From BS750m-G57 sp964392945 (GTDB lineage Bacteria > Planctomycetota > Phycisphaerae > SM23-33), in the NCBI GenBank assembly GCA_964392945.1, contig CAYMSH010000239.1, positions 1 to 9,827 on the forward strand: DNA of 9,827 bases, in the 5' to 3' direction. Below the pieces are notes generated by a model. The model was not told the DNA's origin and did not search any database. It saw only the letters and a list, made by a program, of their open reading frames with translations. How positions within the stretch are numbered: the first letter of the stretch is position 1; every line of letters begins with the position of its first letter. The position numbers and the translations under genes were made by a program. This document shows positions 1-6,700 of the stretch, piece after piece.

Positions 1-1064
1 GGGGCCGCGACGCGTTCATCTCGCTGCCCGGACTGCTGCTGGCGACTCGGCAGTTCTCGCGGGCCAGGAAGGTGTTCAATACGTTCGCCCAACATCTCTC
101 TGAGGGGATGATCCCAAACTGCTTCGACGACTACGGGGCCTCGCCCCACTACAACTCCATCGACGCGTCGCTTTGGTTCATCATAGCCGTCGAGCGATAC
201 ATCCAGGCCACGGGCGACAAGGCGTTCTGGAAGGATTCGCTGCTGGCGGTCTGCGATACGATACTGCACTCATACCGCCAGGGCGCCGCTTTCGACATCC
301 GCGCCGACGCCGACGGACTCCTGACAGGCGGATCCAGCGAGACGCAATTGACCTGGATGGATGCGGCGTTCGACGGCCAGACCATAACCCCTCGCTACGG
401 AAAGGCCGTCGAAATAAACGCACTGTGGTGCAGCGCTCATCGAATCATGGCCAATCGCTGCGGCGGCGATGACGAACGGCTCGGTAGACACTACGCTCAC
501 CTGGCCGACGTGATCGAACCGGCGTTTGAGCAACTGTTCTGGAATCCCGAGCGGCAATGCCTCTACGATTGCGTAAACGATAACGGGCCGGATGCGGCGA
601 TTAGACCGAACCAGATATTCGCCGTCTCGCTTCCGCACAGTCCGCTGGCGATCGACAAGCAGCGAAGCGTCCTGGCCACGGTGAAAAAGCACCTGCTGAC
701 GCCCCGGGGCCTGAGAACGCTTTCGCCGGAAGATCCCGGCTACCGCCCGCGATACCAGGGCTCGCCCCGCCAGCGGGATCGGGCCTATCACCAGGGCACG
801 GTCTGGGCATGGCTCATCGGACCGTTCATCGAGGCGCACCTGAAAGCCAGCCCCGACCGCTCCGAAGCCGTCGAGCAAGCCGAAGCATGGCTCGCCCAGT
901 TCGATCAGCACCTTTGCCAGGCCGCCCTGGGGCACGTCAGTGAGATATTCGACGGCGATCCGCCCCACCAGCCCAGGGGCTGTATCGCACAAGCCTGGTC
1001 CACCGCCGAATTGCTGCGGGCCAAGATGCTCGTAAAAGAATACCGGGAGGCCTCAAACAAATGA
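1..1064 (+). CDS. Glycogen debranching enzyme, C-terminal catalytic part (5' truncated by the window edge)
   Basis: This is the C-terminal glucosidase domain of a bacterial amylo-alpha-1,6-glucosidase (GDE_C family, GH133-like), a cytoplasmic enzyme that removes alpha-1,6 branch stubs during glycogen breakdown. The frame is open from base 3 and begins GRDAFISLPGLLL, the family hallmark; the two bases before it fit the usual preceding Trp. The GTG at 72 is therefore internal, not the start. Further family blocks are TWMDA (351-365, whose Asp is the likely general acid), RPNQIFAVSLP, YHQGTVWAWLIGPF and SEIFDG (Glu at 942-944, the likely base), followed by a closing AQAWSTAELLR helix. About 354 residues are visible. 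Full-length family members are roughly 650-750, so the N-terminal domain lies outside the window. The stop overlaps the next start as ATGA, which implies translational coupling. The family call is firm; the assignment of the catalytic residues follows the family and is not proven here. Confidence 0.93.
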   Translation, partial: GRDAFISLPGLLLATRQFSRARKVFNTFAQHLSEGMIPNCFDDYGASPHYNSIDASLWFIIAVERYIQATGDKAFWKDSLLAVCDTILHSYRQGAAFDIRADADGLLTGGSSETQLTWMDAAFDGQTITPRYGKAVEINALWCSAHRIMANRCGGDDERLGRHYAHLADVIEPAFEQLFWNPERQCLYDCVNDNGPDAAIRPNQIFAVSLPHSPLAIDKQRSVLATVKKHLLTPRGLRTLSPEDPGYRPRYQGSPRQRDRAYHQGTVWAWLIGPFIEAHLKASPDRSEAVEQAEAWLAQFDQHLCQAALGHVSEIFDGDPPHQPRGCIAQAWSTAELLRAKMLVKEYREASNK

Positions 1065-1972
1065 CGCTGCGACGAACACTTTTTATATGCGCCGCGGTTC
1101 TTGCATCGTCCGGCACGGGGTTCGCCCAGACCACACGGCCGGATCAACAATCGGCGGAGGTATCACTCCGACAAGCCGAAACGTCCGATAACTCGCCATC
1201 GCCCTACCGACGCGCAATTCTGGAAGTCAAATACCAACCCGACGACTCCGGAGCCAAACACGCCGTAATTCGCCGGATCGCCATCCGCTCGGTAAACGGC
1301 GGTCCGACGATGCTCGCCAGCGTCACGATCCCGCCGGGAACGTCAAAACAAGACGTGGATGTGCTTCTGCCGCCGCTGTCGGCCCACGACTCGTACAACG
1401 TGCGACTCCTGGGCCCCCAAGCCGCACCAACGGAGCCGATAGCCGAGTTCGATCTGCAGTTCGAATGGCCGGCGAAGGCTGTGGCCATAAATGCGTTCCT
1501 GGATCCGGATCAATATGACGAGGGAGACTATCTCCCGCCGGTATGGTCCCCGCGAACGCTCAAGACAGTTTTCGCCGCGGTGCTTGCCGCGTGCGTGCTG
1601 CTGTCGGCGTGCCTGTTTGTAAGACGCGGGCGGCGACGTCTGGCCGCCGGCGGAGTAACACTGCTAGCGGCGATCGCGGGCCTCTGGCTGCTGGTGGGCT
1701 CTGAGCCTGTAGTGATAGACACCGAACTCGGCGACAACGGGCGCCTCCTGCTTGTCTCCTGCCTGCGCGACGCAACGTACGAAATTCCCTCGTCGCACAC
1801 AATTCCGCTCTACCGCGACACCGACGAAATGAGCGACGATCGAGCGGTTGTTCACCAGACCGGGAAATTGACCGTCGAGTTAAAGACCGGACAGGTCCGC
1901 CTTTTCGCACGGGCTGTGAGACCCGACGAGCAACCTGCAACCGGCCCGGGCGAGAATCGATCAGGCCTCTGA
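1061..1972 (+). CDS. Exported two-pass membrane protein of unknown function
   Basis: I do not recognise this 303-residue protein. It opens with a clear signal peptide: MTLRR, a hydrophobic core at about residues 7-18, and a probable cut after GFA near residue 22. An extracytoplasmic domain of about 140 residues rich in beta-forming stretches follows (roughly 30-145). Two hydrophobic helices come next (about 169-187 and 195-213), separated by a very basic RRGRRRR loop. A C-terminal domain of about 90 residues (214-303) completes it. By the positive-inside rule the loop is cytoplasmic and both large domains face outward. The ATG overlaps the stop of the debranching enzyme gene by four bases, so both are probably translated from one message. 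A link to glycogen metabolism is only positional. The 3' end overlaps the convergent minus-strand gene by 12 bases. Reading frame and topology are well supported; the function is unknown. Confidence 0.8.
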   Translation: MTLRRTLFICAAVLASSGTGFAQTTRPDQQSAEVSLRQAETSDNSPSPYRRAILEVKYQPDDSGAKHAVIRRIAIRSVNGGPTMLASVTIPPGTSKQDVDVLLPPLSAHDSYNVRLLGPQAAPTEPIAEFDLQFEWPAKAVAINAFLDPDQYDEGDYLPPVWSPRTLKTVFAAVLAACVLLSACLFVRRGRRRLAAGGVTLLAAIAGLWLLVGSEPVVIDTELGDNGRLLLVSCLRDATYEIPSSHTIPLYRDTDEMSDDRAVVHQTGKLTVELKTGQVRLFARAVRPDEQPATGPGENRSGL

Positions 1973-2323
1973 CGGCGGATCGGCGTACTGGTCCTCGTCG
2001 TCGGCGGGGAGTTCAAATCGCCGGCCGGCCTCCTCCCAAACGCTGTCCAGCGGCGTCGGCTCGACGTTCGACGGCGATTTGAATCGTCTGGAGATCCACC
2101 TTATCCCACGCATCGTCAGCAACGCCAGCGTCACCAGCAACAAACCGCCCATCAGATAAGTCATCCGACTCAGGTAGATCCACTTGGCCGGATCGTCCCG
2201 ATTCTCCCCCGCCGCTGCGGCCAGACGCCAGACCGCCGCAGCCAGGATGATCGCCGCGGCGACTAGTATCACAGAGGTGAACGTTCGTCCATAGGAACGC
2301 CGATTAGCATTTCTCACGCCCAC
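1961..2323 (-). CDS. Small two-helix membrane protein, unknown function
   Basis: This protein of about 120 residues has no family I recognise. A short basic N-terminus leads into a hydrophobic, Ala/Ile-rich helix (about 13-38) and a polar loop containing ENRDDPAKW. A second helix of the LLLVTLALL type (about 55-71) follows, then a basic patch (RGIRWISRRFK) and an acidic tail (ADDEDQYADPPSEA). The patch after helix 2 suggests that both termini are cytoplasmic. Start choice: three candidates lie in frame, TTG at 2329, GTG at 2323 and GTG at 2317. An AAAGGA ribosome-binding site at 2335-2330 sits six bases before the 2323 GTG, directly abuts the TTG, and is 12 bases from the third. I therefore use 2323. 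The 2317 GTG would give a GTGA overlap with the dnaJ stop and remains possible. In every case the gene is coupled to dnaJ. It is the last gene of the minus-strand run. Confidence 0.68.
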   Translation of the reverse strand: MGVRNANRRSYGRTFTSVILVAAAIILAAAVWRLAAAAGENRDDPAKWIYLSRMTYLMGGLLLVTLALLTMRGIRWISRRFKSPSNVEPTPLDSVWEEAGRRFELPADDEDQYADPPSEA

Positions 2324-3255
2324 GGGCAATCCTTTCTGGCGTTGGGCTGCTCGCAGGCCTGGTATTCCTCCAGCAGCTTGCGCCCTTTTGCGGAAATGTG
2401 CTTGCCGACTGTGATCTTGACCAGCACGAACTGATCGCCGCGCCCGGATTTCGTCGGGAGGCCCTTGCCTTTGAGGCGCAGTCGCTGCCCGCTGGATGTG
2501 CCCGGCGGGATGGTTACAGTCGTCATTCCATCTATTGTCGGCACGTCTACTTTCGCGCCGAGCGCCGCTTCGGTCAGAGATATCGGCACGTCGACAGTGA
2601 TGTCGCTGCCGTTGACTATGAAATACGGATGCGGATTGACCGAGACCAGGATGTACAAATCGCCCTGTGCGCCCTGGTGCGACGAGCCCTTGCCCCTTAC
2701 CCGGATCTTCGCTCCGTTAGTCACCCCGGGCGGGATTTTCACCTCGATCGTCTCTTTCCCGCCGCCGTCGGACCGCGTCAGGACTACCGGAACAGTCGTA
2801 CCCAGAGCCGCCTGCAGGAACTCCAGCCTCACTCGCTGCTGGATGTTCAGATCAGGTTTGGCCCGCCGGGGTCGTCGTCTCTGGCCTCCGGGCATTTTGC
2901 CCCTGAGAGCCTGGAGTATGTCGTCCAGACCCATGCCCATGAATCCGCCGCCGCCACCGCCCCCGCTTCCGCCGCCGAATCCGCCGGAGAAGAAATCCTG
3001 GAATCCGCCGCCCCCCGATCCAGGGCCCATCCGCGGCGCTCCGGCGTGGCCGAACTGATCGTACATCTGGCGCTTCTCGCTGTCGCTGAGCACCTCGTAG
3101 GCTTCCGTGGCCTCCTTGAACTTGTCAAGGGCGTCAGGAGCCTTGTTCACGTCAGGGTGATTCTTACGGGCCAACTTGCGATAGGCACGCTTTATATCCG
3201 CTTCAGAGGCCCCGCGGGATACGCCAAGAACTTCATAATAATCTCGTTTAGACAT
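2314..3255 (-). CDS. DnaJ-like co-chaperone without zinc finger (class B, CbpA-type)
   Basis: This J-domain protein stimulates DnaK ATPase and delivers clients to it in the cytoplasm. Residues 5-70 form the J domain (YYEVLGV at 6-12, HPD at 33-35, then the KFKEATEAYEVLSD helix). A Gly/Phe-rich linker spans about 77-109. Two beta-rich client-binding domains run from about 137 to 290, marked by IPPGV and IPPGT turns and RVRGKG/RLKGKG repeats. The four CxxCxGxG motifs of class A DnaJ are absent, so this is CbpA/DJLA-like rather than canonical DnaJ. The length of 313 residues is normal for that class. The tail is unusual, with Cys at 301 and 310 and the ending CPWA. I start at MSKRDYYEVL because family members begin just before the J domain. 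An ATG three codons earlier (3264) is equally open, and neither has a strong ribosome-binding site. The 77-base gap before it separates it from the pilus genes. Confidence 0.92.
   Translation of the reverse strand: MSKRDYYEVLGVSRGASEADIKRAYRKLARKNHPDVNKAPDALDKFKEATEAYEVLSDSEKRQMYDQFGHAGAPRMGPGSGGGGFQDFFSGGFGGGSGGGGGGGFMGMGLDDILQALRGKMPGGQRRRPRRAKPDLNIQQRVRLEFLQAALGTTVPVVLTRSDGGGKETIEVKIPPGVTNGAKIRVRGKGSSHQGAQGDLYILVSVNPHPYFIVNGSDITVDVPISLTEAALGAKVDVPTIDGMTTVTIPPGTSSGQRLRLKGKGLPTKSGRGDQFVLVKITVGKHISAKGRKLLEEYQACEQPNARKDCPWA
2330..2335 (-). promoter_or_regulatory. Ribosome-binding site inside the dnaJ 3' end for the small membrane protein
   Basis: The minus-strand AAAGGA lies within the last codons of the DnaJ-like gene and six bases before the GTG at 2323. 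It is the reason for choosing that start over TTG 2329 (no spacing) and GTG 2317 (12 bases). Its position inside the upstream gene implies translational coupling. Confidence 0.5.
2929..3027 (-). repeat. Gly/Phe-rich low-complexity linker of the DnaJ-like gene
   Basis: This stretch encodes the G/F linker and consists mainly of GGN codons, with a run of seven Gly residues. The decamer gaatccgccg (plus strand) occurs at 2941, 2977 and 3001. The repetition is explained by coding for Gly-Phe units and is not a separate element. It is a place where slippage or length variation between strains could occur. Confidence 0.6.
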
Positions 3256-3332
3256 GCACGGCATTCTACAGGAATTCCAACGCGACAGGAAGACCTCGCA
3301 TTAACGCCAACGCCACGGGTGCAGTTGAGTCG
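3256..3332. other. 77-base intergenic gap between the PilC and DnaJ genes
   Basis: This is the longest non-coding stretch in the window. It contains the perfect palindrome GGAATTCC (3271-3278) and, on the minus strand, a short tandem GGCGTTGGCGTT. I see no hairpin with a U-run and no convincing -35/-10 pair. A TAGAAT lies just before the DnaJ start but has no matching -35. It may hold an unrecognised promoter that makes dnaJ a separate unit. Confidence 0.4.
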
Positions 3333-4553
3333 TCAATTCGCCGCGATTTTGGACATCTTGAAGACCGGCAGCAGCAGCGCCATCGCTATTCCGCCTACAA
3401 TCAGACCCATGATGATGATCATCACCGGCTCGATCATGTCGGTTATGGCTTTAACCGCGACTTTCAGGTCCTCTTCGCAGAATCTCGCCACACGGTCCAT
3501 GACCATCCCGAGTTTGCCGGACTTCTCACCGGCGCTTATCATCTGGCAGACATTGCCGGGAATCAGCGGTGAATCGATAAGCCCTTCAGACAGATTTGAT
3601 CCTTCCTGCACGCCTTCGGAGACTTTGTCCCAGACGGCCTGGTAGTGCCTGTTTCCCGCTACTCGGGACGTGATTTCCAGCCCCTCGACCATGCCCACGC
3701 CGGTGCTGACCATTGTCGACAGGCATCGCAGCGATCTTGCCAGGCATGCTTTGCGGAACATTCCGCCCATTATCGGCATGCGAAGCCGGAAGGTGTCCAT
3801 GGCCGCCTTGCCGCCCGGTGTGCGAACGTACATTATCAGCCCTGTCACGCCAAGGATCACACCGCCGAGGATGAACATCCAGTAGTCGGTGAACGCGTGG
3901 CTTATTCCCAGCAGGAATCGGGTCGGAGTCGGCAGAACGGCTTTCTTTCCGGCGTAGATCTTCTCGAATTTCGGCAGCACGAACACCAGCAGGCAGATTA
4001 TGATGACAACGCAGAAACCCAACATGCACGCGGGATAAATCATGGCGCCCTTGATGCGTTTTCGCGTCTTGCGCTGCTCTTCCATGTAGTCGCTTACTCG
4101 CTGGAGCATCGGTCCCATGGTGCCGGAAGCTTCCGAGGCTCGCATGAGCGATACGAACAGCGTGTCGAAATGCCGGGGGTGCTTTTCCAGGGCTTTGGAG
4201 AACTCGATGCCGCCCTTTACGTCTTCGGAGACCTCGGCCAGCAGTTTCTTCATACCGGTGTGTTCGGTCTGCTCCCCTATCATGTCCAGTGCTTCACTGA
4301 GCGGAACGCCGGTGTCGACCATGACCGCCAGCTGCGCCGAGAAGAAGATGATGTCGTCTTTCTTGATCTTCTTGATTCCGCCTGACAGCGCGATCTCTTC
4401 GCTGCCGACATCGCCAAACTCCTCGTGCATCGAGAGCACGGACTTGCCCTCGGACTCTAAGATGCGCGTAGCGTCGGCGACGTTTGCGGCCTGGAGCGTG
4501 CCGCTGGAGACGCCCCCTACGGACTGGCGAGCTCTGTATGCAAATTCGGGCAT
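3333..4553 (-). CDS. pilC: Type IV pilus / type II secretion inner-membrane platform protein (PilC/GspF family)
   Basis: This polytopic inner-membrane protein couples the assembly ATPase to pilin or pseudopilin polymerisation. The 406 residues match the family length. It starts with the typical MPEFAYRAR beta segment and carries two copies of the T2SSF domain (about 68-191 and 271-394), each with its family turn: EASGTMGPML at 141-150 and AGEKSGKLG at 341-349. Membrane helices are visible at about 171-193, 225-243 and 375-397. The start at 4553 is preferred over an upstream in-frame codon at 4607 because the family begins here and an AGAGGA site (4564-4559) sits five bases before the ATG. It lies 62 bases after the partner ATPase gene. 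Sequence alone does not separate PilC from GspF, and the neighbourhood lacks pilT, pilD, pilin or secretin genes that would decide it. The symbol is therefore provisional. Confidence 0.93.
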   Translation of the reverse strand: MPEFAYRARQSVGGVSSGTLQAANVADATRILESEGKSVLSMHEEFGDVGSEEIALSGGIKKIKKDDIIFFSAQLAVMVDTGVPLSEALDMIGEQTEHTGMKKLLAEVSEDVKGGIEFSKALEKHPRHFDTLFVSLMRASEASGTMGPMLQRVSDYMEEQRKTRKRIKGAMIYPACMLGFCVVIIICLLVFVLPKFEKIYAGKKAVLPTPTRFLLGISHAFTDYWMFILGGVILGVTGLIMYVRTPGGKAAMDTFRLRMPIMGGMFRKACLARSLRCLSTMVSTGVGMVEGLEITSRVAGNRHYQAVWDKVSEGVQEGSNLSEGLIDSPLIPGNVCQMISAGEKSGKLGMVMDRVARFCEEDLKVAVKAITDMIEPVMIIIMGLIVGGIAMALLLPVFKMSKIAAN

Positions 4554-4558
4554 GTTAT

Positions 4559-4564
4559 TCCTCT
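4559..4564 (-). promoter_or_regulatory. Ribosome-binding site of the PilC/GspF gene
   Basis: Read on the minus strand this is AGAGGA followed by ATAAC and the ATG at 4553, an ideal five-base spacing. It is the best ribosome-binding site in the window and fixes the start of the gene. Confidence 0.75.
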
Positions 4565-4576
4565 CGATCCGGCCGG

Positions 4577-4600
4577 CCGACAACAGGTCGGAAGGCCGAC
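4577..4600 (-). promoter_or_regulatory. Mutually exclusive small hairpins between the PilB and PilC genes
   Basis: In the minus-strand transcript the order is GTCGG (4600-4596), CCTT, CCGAC (4591-4587), CTGTT, GTCGG (4581-4577). The central CCGAC can pair with either flanking GTCGG, giving two alternative five-base-pair stems with loops of four or five bases. The arrangement comes from a direct repeat, plus-strand ggccgacaac at 4575-4584 and 4594-4603. It ends 12 bases before the PilC ribosome-binding site. No U-run follows, so it is not an intrinsic terminator. A role in setting PilC translation or mRNA ends is inference only. Confidence 0.35.
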
Positions 4601-4615
4601 AACGCACATCTCACA

Positions 4616-6331
4616 TCATCCGGTCGTAACGCTGAGAACTTCCTCGACTGTGGTGATTCCGGCTTTGACCTTTTCCATCCCGTCCTGCCTCAGTATGGTC
4701 ATTCCGCTTTCCATGGCGGCTTTGCGGACCTCGTCAACAGAAACGCTCTGGCTGATTCTCTGCCGCAGATCGTCGTTCAGGACAAGCAGCTCGTATATCC
4801 CGATTCGCCCGGAGAAACCGGTCTTGCGGCATTTCGGACAGCCTTTACCGCGGTAGAACGTTTCCACGGGTCCGGCCATCTTTTCAACGACTCGCCGAAT
4901 GTTCTCCGGCGGATCGTACGCTTCTTTGCAGGAGGTGCATATCTTTCGAACGAGCCTCTGGGCCAGCACGCCGACCAGCGAGGCCGCGACGAGATACGGC
5001 TCGACGCCTACGTTCATCAATCGCGTTATGGCGCCCGGAGCGTTATTGGTGTGGAGAGTAGACAGCACGAGGTGACCGGTAAGGGCCGCCTGCACGGCGA
5101 TTCGCGCTGTTTCGTCGTCGCGAATCTCGCCTATCATCACGATATCGGGATCCTGCCTGAGCAGACCGCGAAGCGACGAGGCGAACGTAAATCCTATTCG
5201 ATCGTTAACCTGGAACTGGTTTACGCCGCCGAGATTGAACTCCACGGGGTCCTCGACGGTGCATATGTTCACGTCGTCCCTGTTGAGCTCCTTCAGCACG
5301 CTGTACAGCGTGGTGCTCTTGCCCGATCCAGTAGGCCCGGTCACCAGAACGATGCCGTTTGGAGCCCCGATGGTCTTCTGCCACTGCTTGAGCATATCGT
5401 AGCTGAAGCCGAGCTTCTCGAGGTTGACCATTATGCTGCGATTATCGATAACGCGAACAACGATCTTCTCGCCGTGCTGACCGGGCATAGTCGAAACGCG
5501 CAGGTCGATCGGCCGGCCGTCCATCATGACGTGAATTCCGCCGTCCTGCGGCATGCGGCGCTCGGCAATGTCGAGCCCGGCCATGATTTTGATTCGACTC
5601 GATATCGCCGGGAGCATCTTGTGCGGTGGGCGGATCTTCTCGTACAGCGCCCCGTCAACACGATACCTGACCCGAAGCGCGTTTTCGTCTGGCTCTATGT
5701 GTATGTCCGAGGCTCCCTCGCGTACGGCGTGGAAGACCAGGTAGTTGACCAGCTTGATGACCGGAGAACCTTCGGCGGCGGCCTCCATGTCGGTAATGTC
5801 TTCGATCTTCTCTTCGACCAGCGACAGTTCGCTTGCGTCGGATTCGTCGAAAATCTCGTCGATAACGAACACATTGGCCGACGGCATGTGGTTTTCGAGA
5901 GTGGCGCGAATATCCTTGGAAGTAGTGCATACGATCGCCACTTCCAGCCCCGTCAGTCGCTGCACTTCCTCGACCAGGAACACGTTGGCCGGCTCGGTGA
6001 CCGCCAGGACCAGGCGAGTTCGGACCTTGAACAGCGGCAGCACCGTGTGTTTTTCGAGGAATTCCCGCGGGAGAAGCTCGATCACTCTGGCGTCTGCTAT
6101 TTTCGGCGAGATATGCGCGAAAGGCACCTCGCACCCCTCGGCCAGGGCCTCCATGATCTGGTCTTCAGTGCACAGATCCATCTTGAGCATTACTTCGCCC
6201 AACAGCAAAGATCCATCGGCGTTTCGCTGGTATTCCAAGGCGCTGCTGACCTGTTCTTCAGTCAGTACGCCCCTGTGAACCAGGAGCTGCCCCAGTTGGA
6301 GCTTTCTAGCTTGAATAGGTGTGCTGATCAC
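4616..6331 (-). CDS. pilB: Type IV pilus / type II secretion assembly ATPase (PilB/GspE family)
   Basis: This hexameric cytoplasmic ATPase powers pilus or pseudopilus extension through the PilC/GspF platform. Its 571 residues are full length. The N-terminus has two tandem LG-containing helical repeats (LGQLL at 13-17 with ALEYQ; LGEVML at 44-49 with ALAEG), as in MshEN/T2SSE N-domains. The linking N2 region precedes the motor core: Walker A GPTGSGKST (332-340), Asp box EDPVE (360-364), Walker B IVMIGEIRD (397-405) and His box GHLVLSTLHT (419-428). A four-cysteine zinc site follows, C465/C468 and C498/C501, as expected for PilB/GspE and unlike PilT. The start is GTG, supported by the N-domain beginning and by AGAGAGG (6348-6342) ten bases upstream; no nearer ATG fits. 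It sits 24 bases after the STAS gene. The ATPase family is certain. PilB versus GspE is not resolved, so the symbol is provisional. Confidence 0.95.
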   Translation of the reverse strand: MISTPIQARKLQLGQLLVHRGVLTEEQVSSALEYQRNADGSLLLGEVMLKMDLCTEDQIMEALAEGCEVPFAHISPKIADARVIELLPREFLEKHTVLPLFKVRTRLVLAVTEPANVFLVEEVQRLTGLEVAIVCTTSKDIRATLENHMPSANVFVIDEIFDESDASELSLVEEKIEDITDMEAAAEGSPVIKLVNYLVFHAVREGASDIHIEPDENALRVRYRVDGALYEKIRPPHKMLPAISSRIKIMAGLDIAERRMPQDGGIHVMMDGRPIDLRVSTMPGQHGEKIVVRVIDNRSIMVNLEKLGFSYDMLKQWQKTIGAPNGIVLVTGPTGSGKSTTLYSVLKELNRDDVNICTVEDPVEFNLGGVNQFQVNDRIGFTFASSLRGLLRQDPDIVMIGEIRDDETARIAVQAALTGHLVLSTLHTNNAPGAITRLMNVGVEPYLVAASLVGVLAQRLVRKICTSCKEAYDPPENIRRVVEKMAGPVETFYRGKGCPKCRKTGFSGRIGIYELLVLNDDLRQRISQSVSVDEVRKAAMESGMTILRQDGMEKVKAGITTVEEVLSVTTG

Positions 6332-6355
6332 TACGAGTCGGCCTCTCTTTGTTGA

Positions 6356-6697
6356 CTAGGCGCCTGTGACCCTTACTGCATCCTCAGTGTTTTCAAACAC
6401 CTCAAACACCAGGTTTAAACGCGTCATTTCCAATATCTTTACGACGTTGGCGTCGCAGCCGGCGAATCGAACCTGGCCGAACTTCTCCTGCAACTGCTCC
6501 TGCAGATCCAGGAGGTACTCGAGCACCATCGAATCGACGAATGCGATCTCCTCCATATCGACTATAACATCGACAACGGCGTCCTCGGCGAGCTGATGGT
6601 CAACTACTTCTCTGAACCCGCCAAGAGTATCTTCGGTCAACTCTCCCTTGGGCTTGAGGATCACCGCATGTCCGTAATCTTCAACTGGTATATTCAT
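6356..6697 (-). CDS. STAS-domain protein (anti-sigma factor antagonist-like)
   Basis: This 113-residue single-domain cytoplasmic protein belongs to the SpoIIAA/RsbV-type STAS fold. It shows the N-terminal beta strands (AVILKPKGELTED), a central strand VVDVIVDMEE and the loop AFVDSMVLEYL, with Ser56 at the position phosphorylated in anti-sigma antagonists. A QVRFAGC strand and a LVFEVFENTEDAV terminal helix follow. The family consensus after the Ser is usually GLG or similar; here it is MVL, so a canonical partner-switch role is less certain. No anti-sigma kinase or sigma factor gene is nearby. The gene starts three bases after the HD-GYP stop, with GGAA (6707-6704) six bases before the ATG, and is followed 24 bases later by the PilB-type ATPase. 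That context suggests a phosphorylation-dependent adaptor between signalling and the pilus or secretion motor (inference). Confidence 0.88.
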   Translation of the reverse strand: MNIPVEDYGHAVILKPKGELTEDTLGGFREVVDHQLAEDAVVDVIVDMEEIAFVDSMVLEYLLDLQEQLQEKFGQVRFAGCDANVVKILEMTRLNLVFEVFENTEDAVRVTGA

Positions 6698-6700
6698 AAT

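Noticed and set aside
270..992. A 240-codon minus-strand open frame inside the debranching enzyme gene
   Set aside because: The plus strand encodes continuous GDE family motifs over the same bases; the antisense product has no features of its own.
1942..1951. GC-rich palindrome around gcccgggc as a terminator
   Set aside because: It lies inside the coding sequence, has no loop and no T-run on either strand.
3256..3332. Possible promoter or terminator between the PilC and DnaJ genes
   Set aside because: TAGAAT is a fair -10 match, but no -35 lies at a proper distance and no stem with a U-run follows PilC. The evidence is too weak to call either.
2398..3645. A 415-codon plus-strand open frame across the DnaJ and PilC genes
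   Set aside because: It spans two unrelated minus-strand genes and the gap between them, with low-complexity composition and no recognisable motif. It is a shadow frame.
4554..4607. Upstream in-frame start for the PilC/GspF gene
   Set aside because: The extra 18 residues are not family-like, and the internal ATG at 4553 has an ideal AGAGGA site and matches the conserved MPEFAYRAR beginning.
4484..6355. A 623-codon open frame on the plus strand covering the whole PilB-type gene
   Set aside because: It is antisense to a gene with intact ATPase motifs. Its translation is rich in Arg/His/Asp without domains or a plausible start, as expected from a codon-biased GC-rich gene read backwards.
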